Positions 38,725-47,413 of a DNA stretch of 64,000 nt are shown here, piece by piece. The DNA is from Sphingobacterium sp. UGAL515B_05 (lineage in GTDB: Bacteria; Bacteroidota; Bacteroidia; Sphingobacteriales; Sphingobacteriaceae): assembly GCF_033097525.1 (NCBI RefSeq), contig NZ_CP109907.1:806001-870000 (forward strand), given 5' to 3'. A model generated the notes under the pieces. The model had not been told where the DNA came from. It did no database searches and saw only the letters and a list, made by a program, of their open reading frames with translations. Within the stretch, counting starts at the first letter, position 1. The number at the start of each line of letters is the position of its first letter. Position numbers and translations under genes: made by a program.

Positions 38725-41130
38725 ATGAACTTTACAAACTTTAAGATTGCTTGGCGAAATATTCGAAAGAAAAAAGTGCAAAATCTGATCAATCTAATTG
38801 GATTGACCTGCGGTATTACTTTTCTACTACTTGTAGGCGCCTATGTCTGGGATGTACACCAAGTGAATAGCAATATCAAAAATATTGATCGGCAATTTTT
38901 GTTGCAAAGCAAGTATAAGAAAGAAGGATTTGGTATTAACTTAACCACATTAGGGGCGCTCCCCAAAGCCTTACATGAGGAGTATCCTAATCTTGTCTCT
39001 AATTATTATCGGATTGATGGATTGACAGGTATCGTAGCAAACGGAGCAACAATCCATGAGGAAGGGATGTCTCTCGGAGATCCTAGTCTATTGACGATGT
39101 TCGGATTCGATATTTTAGCGGGCAATCCCAATACGGCTTTGAATAATCCCTTTTCAGTTGTTATCAGTGAAAAAGCTGCTATAAAATATTTCGGACAAGT
39201 GGACGTACTTGGAAGGTCGCTACAAATAAAAAATTTCAAGGGTGAAAAACACGATTTTGAAATTACAGCAATCATCAAATCCGACGTCCAAAATGCCATT
39301 ATGGATCTCACAAAGAATATGCATGCCGACATATTTTTACCGATCATCAACGAGCAATTCTTTGGCCGATCTATAGACAATTGGAATAATCCATATATTG
39401 CTGGTTACATTGAATTGAAGCCAGGTATCAGTTTGGAACAGGTAGACGCTGCCATAGAGACACTGGTAAGCAAAAATACAGATAAGGAATTTTCCAGCCA
39501 ATATAGCCCTAGTTTAAAACCATTGAAAACCTATTATTTGGACGACAACCAGGGGGCTGTTCGCAAAATGATACGGACATTGGTCTTGACGGCTATTTTT
39601 ATCTTGATCATGGCCATTATAAATTTCATTAATTTTAGTATCGCTCAGCATATTACGCGATTAAAGGAAATGGGTGTTCGCAAGATGATGGGATCGTCTC
39701 GGGTGCAACTTATTAACCAACTGATGACCGAATATATCCTGATCGTGGCCATAGCAACATTCATCAGTCTGCCAATCTATATCGTGACAAGCCCAATCTT
39801 CGAACATATCTTGATGCGCAAGCTGCCTACGTTAATGGAATTGCCGATTTATTTTTTTGGTCTACTGGGTATAATGACCTTATTAATTGGTTTGCTGGCG
39901 GGTCTATATCCTGCAATCAAGCTTTCCAATATAGCGGTACTTCCGGCAGTCAAAAATCAGTTTTCGACGCTGGGAGGCAAACAGCTGGTACGAAAAATTC
40001 TTTTGTTTTTTCAATTTGGGGTAGCCTTGCTCCTGCTTGTCTGCACACTAATTATTTCCAAACAAGTGGATCTATTTCTCCATAGCAATCTAGGTTACAA
40101 CAAGGACTACTTATTAACCGTTCAAGTACCTAGAGATTGGTCCGAAAATGGTGTTCGCAAAATGGAGACTTTACAACATGAACTCAGCCAGCAACCAGAA
40201 GTAAAATCTGTAAGCTTATCTTATGAAACACCGGGATTACTGGGATTCAATATGCAATCTGCATTCGGTACGGTTGAAAACAAAGAAATCCAGGTACAAC
40301 GGATTACAAGTGATAGTCACTTTTTGGGAACCTATGAAATACCACTAATTGCGGGAACTTTTCTTCCTGAAAACTATGCTACTCATGCGGATAATAGACC
40401 AGTTGTCATCAACAGGAAAGCTATGGATGATTTTGGCTTTAAAAATGCCGAGCAGGCGATTGGTCAGCAAATAGCAATAAATGATCCTAGTTATAAAATG
40501 ACTATTGTGGGCGTTGCTGAAAATTTTGTAGCCAACACACTTCATCAGGCATCCCCGCCAATTATCTGGATAGATGTACATGAGAGCCTTCAATACCGAT
40601 ACCTCAGTATTCGCTTACAAAAAGGCTCTCTTTCCAATACAATACAACAACTAGAAAAAAAATGGAAAACCTTGCTGCCTGATGCACCATTCGAGTATCA
40701 ATTTATGGATGAACGTATCAAAAGTTTATATGAAACTGAGTTGCAGCTGCATCGCGCTTCCCAGATTGCTACGGTTGTTTCGCTACTGATCGTGGCTTTG
40801 GGACTTACTGGATTAATATCGCTTTCCATCCATCTTCGCAATAAAGAAGTAGGCATTCGTAAAGTACTTGGAGCTTCACTAGCACATTTGATGTTACTCT
40901 TTTCAAAAGAGTACTACGGAATCTTCCTATTTGCTGCATTTACGACAGTTCCACTGAGTTATCTATTGATGCAATACTGGCTGCAAAATTACATTATCCG
41001 AGTAGAAATCAATGCATTTACCTACTTGTTACCGTTGGGGACTTTGATCGGTTTGCTGAGTTTATTGGTGGGCATTATTGTATTTCGATCAACCCGGTTT
41101 AATCCAGTTGAAAAATTAAGAGATGAATAA
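38725..41130 (+). CDS. MacB/FtsX-type ABC permease 15
   Basis: 801 residues, double permease, one of the more divergent members. N-terminus MNFTNFKIAWRNIRKKKVQNLINLIGLTCG. The entry to the first periplasmic domain is VHQVNSNIKNIDRQFLLQS, without the usual SFD. Loops RLKEMGVRKMMGSS and RNKEVGIRKVLGAS. The tail is NPVEKLRDE. It is first in a two-permease unit with permease 16 (27-bp gap). Confidence 0.92.
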   Translation: MNFTNFKIAWRNIRKKKVQNLINLIGLTCGITFLLLVGAYVWDVHQVNSNIKNIDRQFLLQSKYKKEGFGINLTTLGALPKALHEEYPNLVSNYYRIDGLTGIVANGATIHEEGMSLGDPSLLTMFGFDILAGNPNTALNNPFSVVISEKAAIKYFGQVDVLGRSLQIKNFKGEKHDFEITAIIKSDVQNAIMDLTKNMHADIFLPIINEQFFGRSIDNWNNPYIAGYIELKPGISLEQVDAAIETLVSKNTDKEFSSQYSPSLKPLKTYYLDDNQGAVRKMIRTLVLTAIFILIMAIINFINFSIAQHITRLKEMGVRKMMGSSRVQLINQLMTEYILIVAIATFISLPIYIVTSPIFEHILMRKLPTLMELPIYFFGLLGIMTLLIGLLAGLYPAIKLSNIAVLPAVKNQFSTLGGKQLVRKILLFFQFGVALLLLVCTLIISKQVDLFLHSNLGYNKDYLLTVQVPRDWSENGVRKMETLQHELSQQPEVKSVSLSYETPGLLGFNMQSAFGTVENKEIQVQRITSDSHFLGTYEIPLIAGTFLPENYATHADNRPVVINRKAMDDFGFKNAEQAIGQQIAINDPSYKMTIVGVAENFVANTLHQASPPIIWIDVHESLQYRYLSIRLQKGSLSNTIQQLEKKWKTLLPDAPFEYQFMDERIKSLYETELQLHRASQIATVVSLLIVALGLTGLISLSIHLRNKEVGIRKVLGASLAHLMLLFSKEYYGIFLFAAFTTVPLSYLLMQYWLQNYIIRVEINAFTYLLPLGTLIGLLSLLVGIIVFRSTRFNPVEKLRDE

Positions 41131-41157
41131 TCTAAGAAACTAATCCACATAAACAGT

Positions 41158-43554
41158 ATGATAAAGAATCACCTTAAAACCGCTTGGCGAACATTGATGC
41201 ACAATCGGATCTATTCGCTATCAAATCTCATCGGCTTAACCATCGCGTTACTGGTATTTATGTTAATTAGTTCACTTGTCATTGATGAGCTTTCCTACGA
41301 CAGACAATGGGGGAACTCCAATGAGCTTTACCGGATGAGGGTGGTACCCAAAGAAACACAGGAAGGTGTCAAAACCAATATTTCAGGAGCTCCTGAAGGT
41401 CTCTCAAAGGTCTTGAAAACTAATTTTCCCGAAATTTTAGGTTATACCACGATCAACAGTAGTTCACAGAAATTAACAATCGAAGGGCTGTCAAAACAAC
41501 TAGCTGAAATCAGTACCTTAGAAATTGACAGTGGTTTTTTCAATCTTTTTGATACAAAAATAATTGCAGGCAATCCAAAACAAATTATTGCAGGTGCAAA
41601 AAACATTACATTGACAGCCTCTGCTGTACAAAAATACTTCAGCGGAAAAGATGTACTTGGCAGCACATTCTACAATAAACCGCAAGAAGGGGAACCAGAG
41701 GCTTATTATGTCAATGCTATTATTGAGGATATTCCTCATAATTCATCCTTTCAGGCAGAAGCGCTCGTGCTGATGCCTAAGATAATTGAATTTAATCCGA
41801 CAAAGGCCGGCTCATTGCAAACACAAATTCTATTGCTCAAAAACACAACTGATATTAACCACTTTTCTACCAAAATAAACAAATGGTACAAAGGACAAAA
41901 ACTGAATGACTGGGCGAAAAGTTTTAATCTTTTTATTGAACCCATCAAAGATATACACCTACAAAGTATTACAGGATGGGAGAATCCCATGCAAGATATT
42001 TACCTACTGGTGGGAATAGCGACACTTATTCTTATATTGGTCAGTATTAATTACATTAACCTAAGCTTTGCGCATGCCTTAAAACGCACACAACAGATAG
42101 GTATCCGTAAGGTATTGGGAGCAAGCCGAAAAAATCTAATCTTACAAATGGGCATAGAGAGTACAATACTCTTTGCCAGCTCTTTTCTGATCGCATTTTT
42201 TGGTTATATTCTTGTCAGTCCTGCATTTGAAAACTATTTAGAGCATCCATTGACAATGAGCTACCAGCATTCTTTATTCATGTGTGCTGGACTACTAACC
42301 ACCTGGATAATTCTAGGCTGGCTGTGCAGTTTACCGACTGCGTTGTCTCTATCGAAAACACAGCCATCGCTTGAACTTCGGAAGCAACTTTCTTTCTTCA
42401 GACTTCCCTTAAATATGGCATTTACCAAAATACTGGTTGTCTTCCAATTTGCTATCTCCATCGTCGTAGCGATCTGCATGATGTCAATGCGGGCACAACT
42501 GCATTATTTGTATAGCAAAGATATTGGCTACGAACCTAAAAATCTTTTAGCCATCAACTATACCTCTTGGGAAGGAAAGGATCAGGCTTTCAAACAGGAG
42601 CTATTAAAAAATTCATACATCGCATCGGTTAGCCTCACAAGCTGGACTCCCTTTAGCGGGAGTGCAGATTTTAAAATAGTAAAAGACCCTCAGGATCCGA
42701 ACAAAGAACTGCCTATTGTATTTGTTTATGCGGATTACGATTACATCAAAACAATGGGTATAAAACTCATTAACGGACGTCCTTTGAGTGCGGACTATGC
42801 ACTGGACAGATCATATTTTGATTCGGTACACAATGGGCAACCAGTATTTACAAACATGCTCGTTTCCGAAGGAACAGCCCAACGGCTCCCTTTTAAACTC
42901 AATAAAAGTTTAGAGCTCCTAAAAAATACACCAGTGGGTGTATTTAAAGAATTTAACGGAGCAAGTTTAAAGTTTCCGATCGGTCCTTTTGCAATTAAGG
43001 CAGAAACTGAATGGGAAGGTGGATGTATGCTCATTCGGGTAGAGGAAGGCAAGAAAAAGGAAGCTTTAGCATTGGTGAACAGGACATGGAACAAATTTTT
43101 TCCAAACCGGATAGCGCAGATCAACTGGCAGGAAGATCAAGTACAGAATCAATATAACAAAGAAAAAAAACAATACCAGCAATTAGCACTTTTTACCGGT
43201 TCCAGTATGCTGATTGCCATCCTAGGGATCGTAGCTATTGCTATTTATACACTAGAACGAAGAGTAAAAGAAATTGGTATCCGTAAAGTACTAGGGGCTT
43301 CCGTAAATACGATCACATATATGATTTCCAAATCCTTTATCTTACTCCTGCTGATAGCGATTCTAATAGCTTTCCCTATAGCATGGTGGTTTACGCATAA
43401 ATGGCTAGAAAATTTCTTCTATCATATAGATATACCGATCGTTCTATTTATTTTAACAGGATTGTTTATTGGTTTGACAACTTTAGCGATTATCGCCGCC
43501 CGCATATTCCAGACAGCCCGTATTAACCCTGTCAATAGTTTACGGGATGAATAA
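41158..43554 (+). CDS. MacB/FtsX-type ABC permease 16
   Basis: 798 residues, double permease. N-terminus MIKNHLKTAWRTLMHNRIYSLSNLIGLTIA. First loop RTQQIGIRKVLGAS has Gln-Gln for Lys-Glu; second RVKEIGIRKVLGAS is normal. Tail NPVNSLRDE. Like permease 12 its first periplasmic domain contains the (S/K)YDxxWxNxxxLxR(I/M) entry and an NKWYKGQK-type segment, so these two look like one subgroup. Its stop is followed by strong inverted repeats that should end this unit. Confidence 0.92.
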   Translation: MIKNHLKTAWRTLMHNRIYSLSNLIGLTIALLVFMLISSLVIDELSYDRQWGNSNELYRMRVVPKETQEGVKTNISGAPEGLSKVLKTNFPEILGYTTINSSSQKLTIEGLSKQLAEISTLEIDSGFFNLFDTKIIAGNPKQIIAGAKNITLTASAVQKYFSGKDVLGSTFYNKPQEGEPEAYYVNAIIEDIPHNSSFQAEALVLMPKIIEFNPTKAGSLQTQILLLKNTTDINHFSTKINKWYKGQKLNDWAKSFNLFIEPIKDIHLQSITGWENPMQDIYLLVGIATLILILVSINYINLSFAHALKRTQQIGIRKVLGASRKNLILQMGIESTILFASSFLIAFFGYILVSPAFENYLEHPLTMSYQHSLFMCAGLLTTWIILGWLCSLPTALSLSKTQPSLELRKQLSFFRLPLNMAFTKILVVFQFAISIVVAICMMSMRAQLHYLYSKDIGYEPKNLLAINYTSWEGKDQAFKQELLKNSYIASVSLTSWTPFSGSADFKIVKDPQDPNKELPIVFVYADYDYIKTMGIKLINGRPLSADYALDRSYFDSVHNGQPVFTNMLVSEGTAQRLPFKLNKSLELLKNTPVGVFKEFNGASLKFPIGPFAIKAETEWEGGCMLIRVEEGKKKEALALVNRTWNKFFPNRIAQINWQEDQVQNQYNKEKKQYQQLALFTGSSMLIAILGIVAIAIYTLERRVKEIGIRKVLGASVNTITYMISKSFILLLLIAILIAFPIAWWFTHKWLENFFYHIDIPIVLFILTGLFIGLTTLAIIAARIFQTARINPVNSLRDE

Positions 43555-43561
43555 GAAAAAA

Positions 43562-43646
43562 TAAGCCGTAGGTTATCTAAGCTAAAAAGTGTATTTATTA
43601 TTAACCTATTGGAATGGAAGTTTATAATTGGTGTACCTACGGCTTA
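43562..43646 (+). terminator. Long-loop 12-bp inverted repeat after permease 16
   Basis: TAAGCCGTAGGT (43562..43573) and ACCTACGGCTTA (43635..43646) are exact reverse complements around a 61-base spacer. Inside, TAGGTTA and TAACCTA can also pair, giving competing folds. No T-run follows the last arm directly. It may be the first part of a tandem terminator or a small structured RNA. Confidence 0.45.
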
Positions 43647-43655
43647 GGATCTTTG

Positions 43656-43698
43656 AAGCAATTTTTAGCTGTTCGTGTTGGACAGCTAAAAATTGCTT
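43656..43698. terminator. Bidirectional terminator, 17-bp perfect stem
   Basis: AAGCAATTTTTAGCTGT (43656..43672) pairs exactly with ACAGCTAAAAATTGCTT (43682..43698) around a 9-base loop, followed on the plus strand by ATTTCTTTT. It serves the plus-strand permease unit and the minus-strand gene whose stop codon abuts the right arm. Confidence 0.85.
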
Positions 43699-44383
43699 AT
43701 TTCTTTTCTGTCGAATCCTTGGGAGCAGCTAAAATATAACTGAATCCGTATTTAGATACTTTCCGAATAATTTTGCGTTCATCAGACCTATTGAGCAAAT
43801 CTTCAAGTACCTTCATCAAGTTTTTAGGATGTATATACCTTTCTAGTTTAGCACAGCATAAGTTGTGTATTTCATCAGGTCTCTTTTCCACATTAAAATA
43901 TCCGATATCAATATTCTCATCCAGGAGAGTACTTATCTTTTTTACTTCTTCTATTGTCGAAATTTCATACGGGTCGAGATCATGTCGAATATCGATTAGC
44001 TTAAATTCGATTACTTTTTGATCTTGCTCTACATCAACTTTATACAGTTCATAAATAACGCGGTCACCCAATTTAGTTACATGCAATTCATATGTATACT
44101 TCTGTGACGACAAATCAATTCCGTAAGGCATCAATTCATTCATACTCTTTATTTCTAGTACAAGCTGCATGACAACCAAATCATGAACAAAAGTTCTTTT
44201 CCTTTTGAATGTCTCAACTTTATTTATAAAATCGAATGACTTTCCCATTAAAAAAGAAACTTCTTCGGGTGACAGGTGCCGCGAAATACGTTGTAGCAGC
44301 ATACGATAATATATTTGCATGTCTAACTCTCCGCATCTCCTCCTATATACTTTTGTTTTTTGAATTTTCGCTGTTTTCATCAT
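43697..44383 (-). CDS. Unknown protein with possible N-terminal helix-turn-helix
   Basis: 228 residues from ATG 44383 (ATGATG; 44380 is equally possible). The frame extends to 44470, but that extra part is an AT-rich hydrophobic translation and I do not trust it. Residues about 20-75 (MLLQRISRHLSPEEVSFLMGKSF...) resemble a degenerate XRE-like helix-turn-helix. The rest is acidic/basic and soluble, with a final domain (KVLEDLLNRSDERKIIRKVSKYG) that could be a second DNA-binding or dimer region. No TM, no catalytic motif recognised. Divergent from the small HTH gene at 44517, with a shared operator-like repeat. A regulatory pair is plausible, not shown. Confidence 0.7.
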   Translation of the reverse strand: MMKTAKIQKTKVYRRRCGELDMQIYYRMLLQRISRHLSPEEVSFLMGKSFDFINKVETFKRKRTFVHDLVVMQLVLEIKSMNELMPYGIDLSSQKYTYELHVTKLGDRVIYELYKVDVEQDQKVIEFKLIDIRHDLDPYEISTIEEVKKISTLLDENIDIGYFNVEKRPDEIHNLCCAKLERYIHPKNLMKVLEDLLNRSDERKIIRKVSKYGFSYILAAPKDSTEKK

Positions 44384-44469
44384 TGACACATTTAAATGAT
44401 ATAGATTTTCAATACAAAAGAATAGAAAATATTTTAGAAATAAAAACATTTGTATAAATAAAAATAACA

Positions 44470-44493
44470 TTTTGTATATTTATCTATACAAAA
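44470..44493. promoter_or_regulatory. Perfect inverted repeat between the divergent HTH pair
   Basis: TTTTGTATA (44470..44478) and TATACAAAA (44485..44493) are exact reverse complements around six bases. A further direct half-site TTTGTATA lies at about 44449..44456. Located in the 133-bp divergent region, 23 bp before ATG 44517, it is a good candidate operator for autoregulation by the small XRE-type protein. Confidence 0.65.
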
Positions 44494-44516
44494 CAAGAGC
44501 ATACTAAATCATAACT

Positions 44517-44741
44517 ATGACAAAACTAGGTGAATTTTTAGAGAAGAAATCCGTTAATAAATCGCGAATTGCGCGCAAAACAGGTTTAAGTAAGGCAAGA
44601 ATCAATGAGTTAACGATGACCGAAACGGCTAAATTGCGTTTGGATGAAATGTACCTGATCGCATTGGCTATTGATACAGATCCAGCTAAAATGATGTTCG
44701 AGTTATGTGATCATCTCCAGCTGAAAGAGATTGAAGACTAA
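44517..44741 (+). CDS. Small XRE-type helix-turn-helix protein
   Basis: 74 residues, essentially one DNA-binding domain: MTKLGEFLEKKSVNKSRIARKT, then GLSKARINELT as the recognition-helix region, then a C-terminal helical cap (LDEMYLIALAIDTDPAKMMFEL). Single-domain XRE proteins of this size usually act as repressors or antitoxins. Divergent from the unknown gene at 43697..44383, which might be its partner. No known toxin fold is visible there, so a toxin-antitoxin call would be speculation. Confidence 0.82.
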   Translation: MTKLGEFLEKKSVNKSRIARKTGLSKARINELTMTETAKLRLDEMYLIALAIDTDPAKMMFELCDHLQLKEIED

Positions 44742-44776
44742 GCAATTCGCTATTTATCGCCAGCACCTAGCTCGTC

Positions 44777-44814
44777 TGTGCGATACTGAACGCCAGACTG
44801 TTCGATATCGTACA
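44777..44814 (+). promoter_or_regulatory. Tandem palindromic operator pair before permease 17
   Basis: TGTGCGATACTGAACG at 44777..44792 and TGTTCGATATCGTACA at 44799..44814, centres 22 bp apart. The nearer centre is about 62 bp from the TGG at 44868. TATCAACAAATTA at 44849..44861 between them matches the IHF consensus WATCAAnnnnTTR, as is common between sigma-54 enhancers and promoters (family knowledge; IHF binding not shown here). Confidence 0.78.
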
Positions 44815-44867
44815 GACTAGCTTTTTAAATTAAAGACAACAAACTAATTATCAACAAATTAACAAAA

Positions 44868-44883
44868 TGGCAACGCAATTGAT
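44868..44883 (+). promoter_or_regulatory. Sigma-54-like promoter before permease 17
   Basis: TGGCAA (44868..44873), five bases, TTGAT (44879..44883). In register for -24/-12, with A for the usual C at the -12 end. It is 62 bp upstream of ATG 44946 and should drive permeases 17 and 18. Confidence 0.6.
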
Positions 44884-44945
44884 TTCAGCTTAAACGTCTG
44901 TTTTGATTATAACTACCAGTCATTCAGGCGTTAAAAATCTCTGCT

Positions 44946-47387
44946 ATGATAGGAAATAATCTCAAAATAGCTTGGCGGAATATGGCAAAAAACAAGCTAT
45001 ATTCATTCATCAAGATTGGAGGCTTTGCCTTTAGTATTGCGATCTGTATTCTTATTGTTTTATATCTAAAACATGAGACGAGCTACAATAAGTTTTATCC
45101 AGCTATGGATAGAATTTACCGTCTGGTCGTTCAGTTACCAATTGAGAATAAGATCGAGCGCTGGGTTTCACTTTCTGCACCCGTAGCGCCAACCCTAAAA
45201 GCAGAAATACCCTCCATTGAGCAAACAGGGCGCATCCTACCTAATCCGTTATTCGGTGCGGGCAGCAACCAATTGTCATTAAATAACAGCCCGGATAGCC
45301 ATTACGATGATGGATTTGTCTATATCGACCAGTCCATTCTCGACATGTTTCCTATGCCAATGGTTTCGGGCCAGCTGTCCCATGCACTCGATAAGCCCAA
45401 CACATTGGTTATCACCAAAAGCAAAGCCGAAAAATATTTTAAAAATGATCCAATTGGACAAACGATCTATCTCAACAACAATAAATCGAAGGCCTATACC
45501 ATCACTGGGGTCATTGAAGATATGCCCAACAATTCGACCCTTGCCGGTTATAGTTTTTTTATGTCGCTCGCTGGAGAACCTTTTTATCAAGGCGAACAGA
45601 CTGCTTGGCTCAATAACAATTACACCGTTTATGTCAAATTAAAACCCAACGTAAATGTTGCACTGGCAGAAAAAGAAATTTCAAAGAATTACTTAGAGAT
45701 ACATTATCTCCCTGAATACTTAAAATCAGGACGCAAACTTAATCCGCTTTTCAAGCAGGCAAAAATAACTTTACAGAATGCACTCGACATGCATTTAAAA
45801 TCTGCGGATATAAGCGACGATAAAGTTAGTACATTGAACAGAGGCGATATTCGCATGGTTTGGACCTTCGCAACAATAGCGCTATTTATTTTGTTCATTG
45901 CCTGTATTAACTTCATCAACTTATCGACAGCAAATGCAGCAACGAGAGCAAAAGAAATTGGTATCCGTAAGACTATTGGCTCCCCCAGGAAGCTGCTTGT
46001 TGTGCAATTCCTTGTTGAAGCAATTTGCTATAGTGTATTGTCACTGATTATTGGGCTCTTTCTAAGCTGGCTACTACTACCCGTATTCAACCAACTAGCC
46101 AACAAATCCTTGACCATTCCTTGGGTAGCAGCGTACTTCTTTCCTTCTCTTTTGGTGGCCATATTGGTGATCGGTGGTCTTGCCGGAATCTACCCAGCAC
46201 TGTACTTATCCAAATTTAAACCAATCACCGCACTCAAAAACAATGTCATTGGCGCTAAATCTTCACTATTTAGAAATAGTTTGGTTGTCTTTCAATTTGC
46301 CACCTCAATTATCCTTATTGTTGGAGCACTGGTAACCAATAAACAGATAAACTACATATTGGACAAAGATCTGGGATTTGACAAGGAACAAGTCGTTGTG
46401 CTTCGCGGCATTGGAACATTATCGAAACAGCTTCCAAGTTTAAAAAATGAACTAAAGAGCCTCCCCAATGTTGCTTCAGTTTCCATGGGTGATTTTCTTC
46501 CAGTCCCCATCGATGGCGCTAAACGAAATGGCAATCCGTTCTGGGTCGATGGCAGAAAAGATCTTGATATGGCTACACAGGGCCAATTTTGGGAAATCGA
46601 TCAGGATTATCTGAGCACATTCGGTCTTCATTTAAATAAAGGACGAAATTTTGATCCCACCAGAGCCACCGATAGCAGCTCGGCTATTATCAATCAGAAA
46701 TTAGCCGACGAGCTTCACTTAAAGAATCCCATTGGTGCAAAAATCACCAATGGCAATACATGGACGGTCATTGGCGTAGTCGATGATTTTATTTTTGAGT
46801 CATTAAAGGAGAAGGGGTATGCAGGACTTTGTATGACATTACAAGGCAATCCTTCCCTCCTCTCTATTAAGGTAAAACCGCAACATCTCAAAGAGACGCT
46901 CGCTGATATCACAGGAGTATGGGACAAATTTGCCCCAAATCAACAGATTAACTACAGCTTTTTGGACGAAGGTTTTGAGGCCCTTTATCAAGACGTGGAA
47001 CGGACCAAGAATATATTCACTTGTTTCGCTCTTGTTGCCATTTTTGTTGCTGCGCTCGGGCTTTTCGGTCTAGCAACTTATGTGACTCAACAACGGACCA
47101 AAGAAATTGGTGTACGTAAGGTACTTGGAGCCAATGCGATTGGATTACTCCGATTATTGTCTGGAGATTTTATAAAATTGGTGTTTGTAGCCTTGGTCAT
47201 TGCCACTCCTGTTGCGTGGTGGGCAATGAACCAATGGCTTACAGATTTTAACTATCGGATCGAAATAAATTGGCTATACTTCATTCTTGCAGGAATGAGT
47301 GCCATTTTAATTGCTTTAGGCACAATCAGCTATCAGACCTGGAAAGCCATTCGCGCCAATCCTGTGGATAGCCTGCGCGATGAATAA
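44946..47387 (+). CDS. MacB/FtsX-type ABC permease 17
   Basis: 813 residues, longer than most siblings. N-terminus MIGNNLKIAWRNMAKNKLYSFIKIGGFAFS, shared almost word for word with permease 18. Loops RAKEIGIRKTIGSP and RTKEIGVRKVLGAN; tail NPVDSLRDE. Relative to the others it has extra sequence in the first periplasmic domain (GAGSNQLSLNNSPDSHYDDG near 100-120). It is followed after 26 bp by permease 18, its recent duplicate. Confidence 0.93.
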   Translation: MIGNNLKIAWRNMAKNKLYSFIKIGGFAFSIAICILIVLYLKHETSYNKFYPAMDRIYRLVVQLPIENKIERWVSLSAPVAPTLKAEIPSIEQTGRILPNPLFGAGSNQLSLNNSPDSHYDDGFVYIDQSILDMFPMPMVSGQLSHALDKPNTLVITKSKAEKYFKNDPIGQTIYLNNNKSKAYTITGVIEDMPNNSTLAGYSFFMSLAGEPFYQGEQTAWLNNNYTVYVKLKPNVNVALAEKEISKNYLEIHYLPEYLKSGRKLNPLFKQAKITLQNALDMHLKSADISDDKVSTLNRGDIRMVWTFATIALFILFIACINFINLSTANAATRAKEIGIRKTIGSPRKLLVVQFLVEAICYSVLSLIIGLFLSWLLLPVFNQLANKSLTIPWVAAYFFPSLLVAILVIGGLAGIYPALYLSKFKPITALKNNVIGAKSSLFRNSLVVFQFATSIILIVGALVTNKQINYILDKDLGFDKEQVVVLRGIGTLSKQLPSLKNELKSLPNVASVSMGDFLPVPIDGAKRNGNPFWVDGRKDLDMATQGQFWEIDQDYLSTFGLHLNKGRNFDPTRATDSSSAIINQKLADELHLKNPIGAKITNGNTWTVIGVVDDFIFESLKEKGYAGLCMTLQGNPSLLSIKVKPQHLKETLADITGVWDKFAPNQQINYSFLDEGFEALYQDVERTKNIFTCFALVAIFVAALGLFGLATYVTQQRTKEIGVRKVLGANAIGLLRLLSGDFIKLVFVALVIATPVAWWAMNQWLTDFNYRIEINWLYFILAGMSAILIALGTISYQTWKAIRANPVDSLRDE

Positions 47388-47413
47388 ATACAAAACCGTA
47401 AAAGACTTTTATT

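Noticed and set aside
44384-44470. Hydrophobic N-terminal extension of the minus-strand unknown gene
   Set aside because: Translation of AT-rich leader (Leu/Phe-rich) reaching into the inverted repeat; the ATGATG at 44383 is a more natural start.
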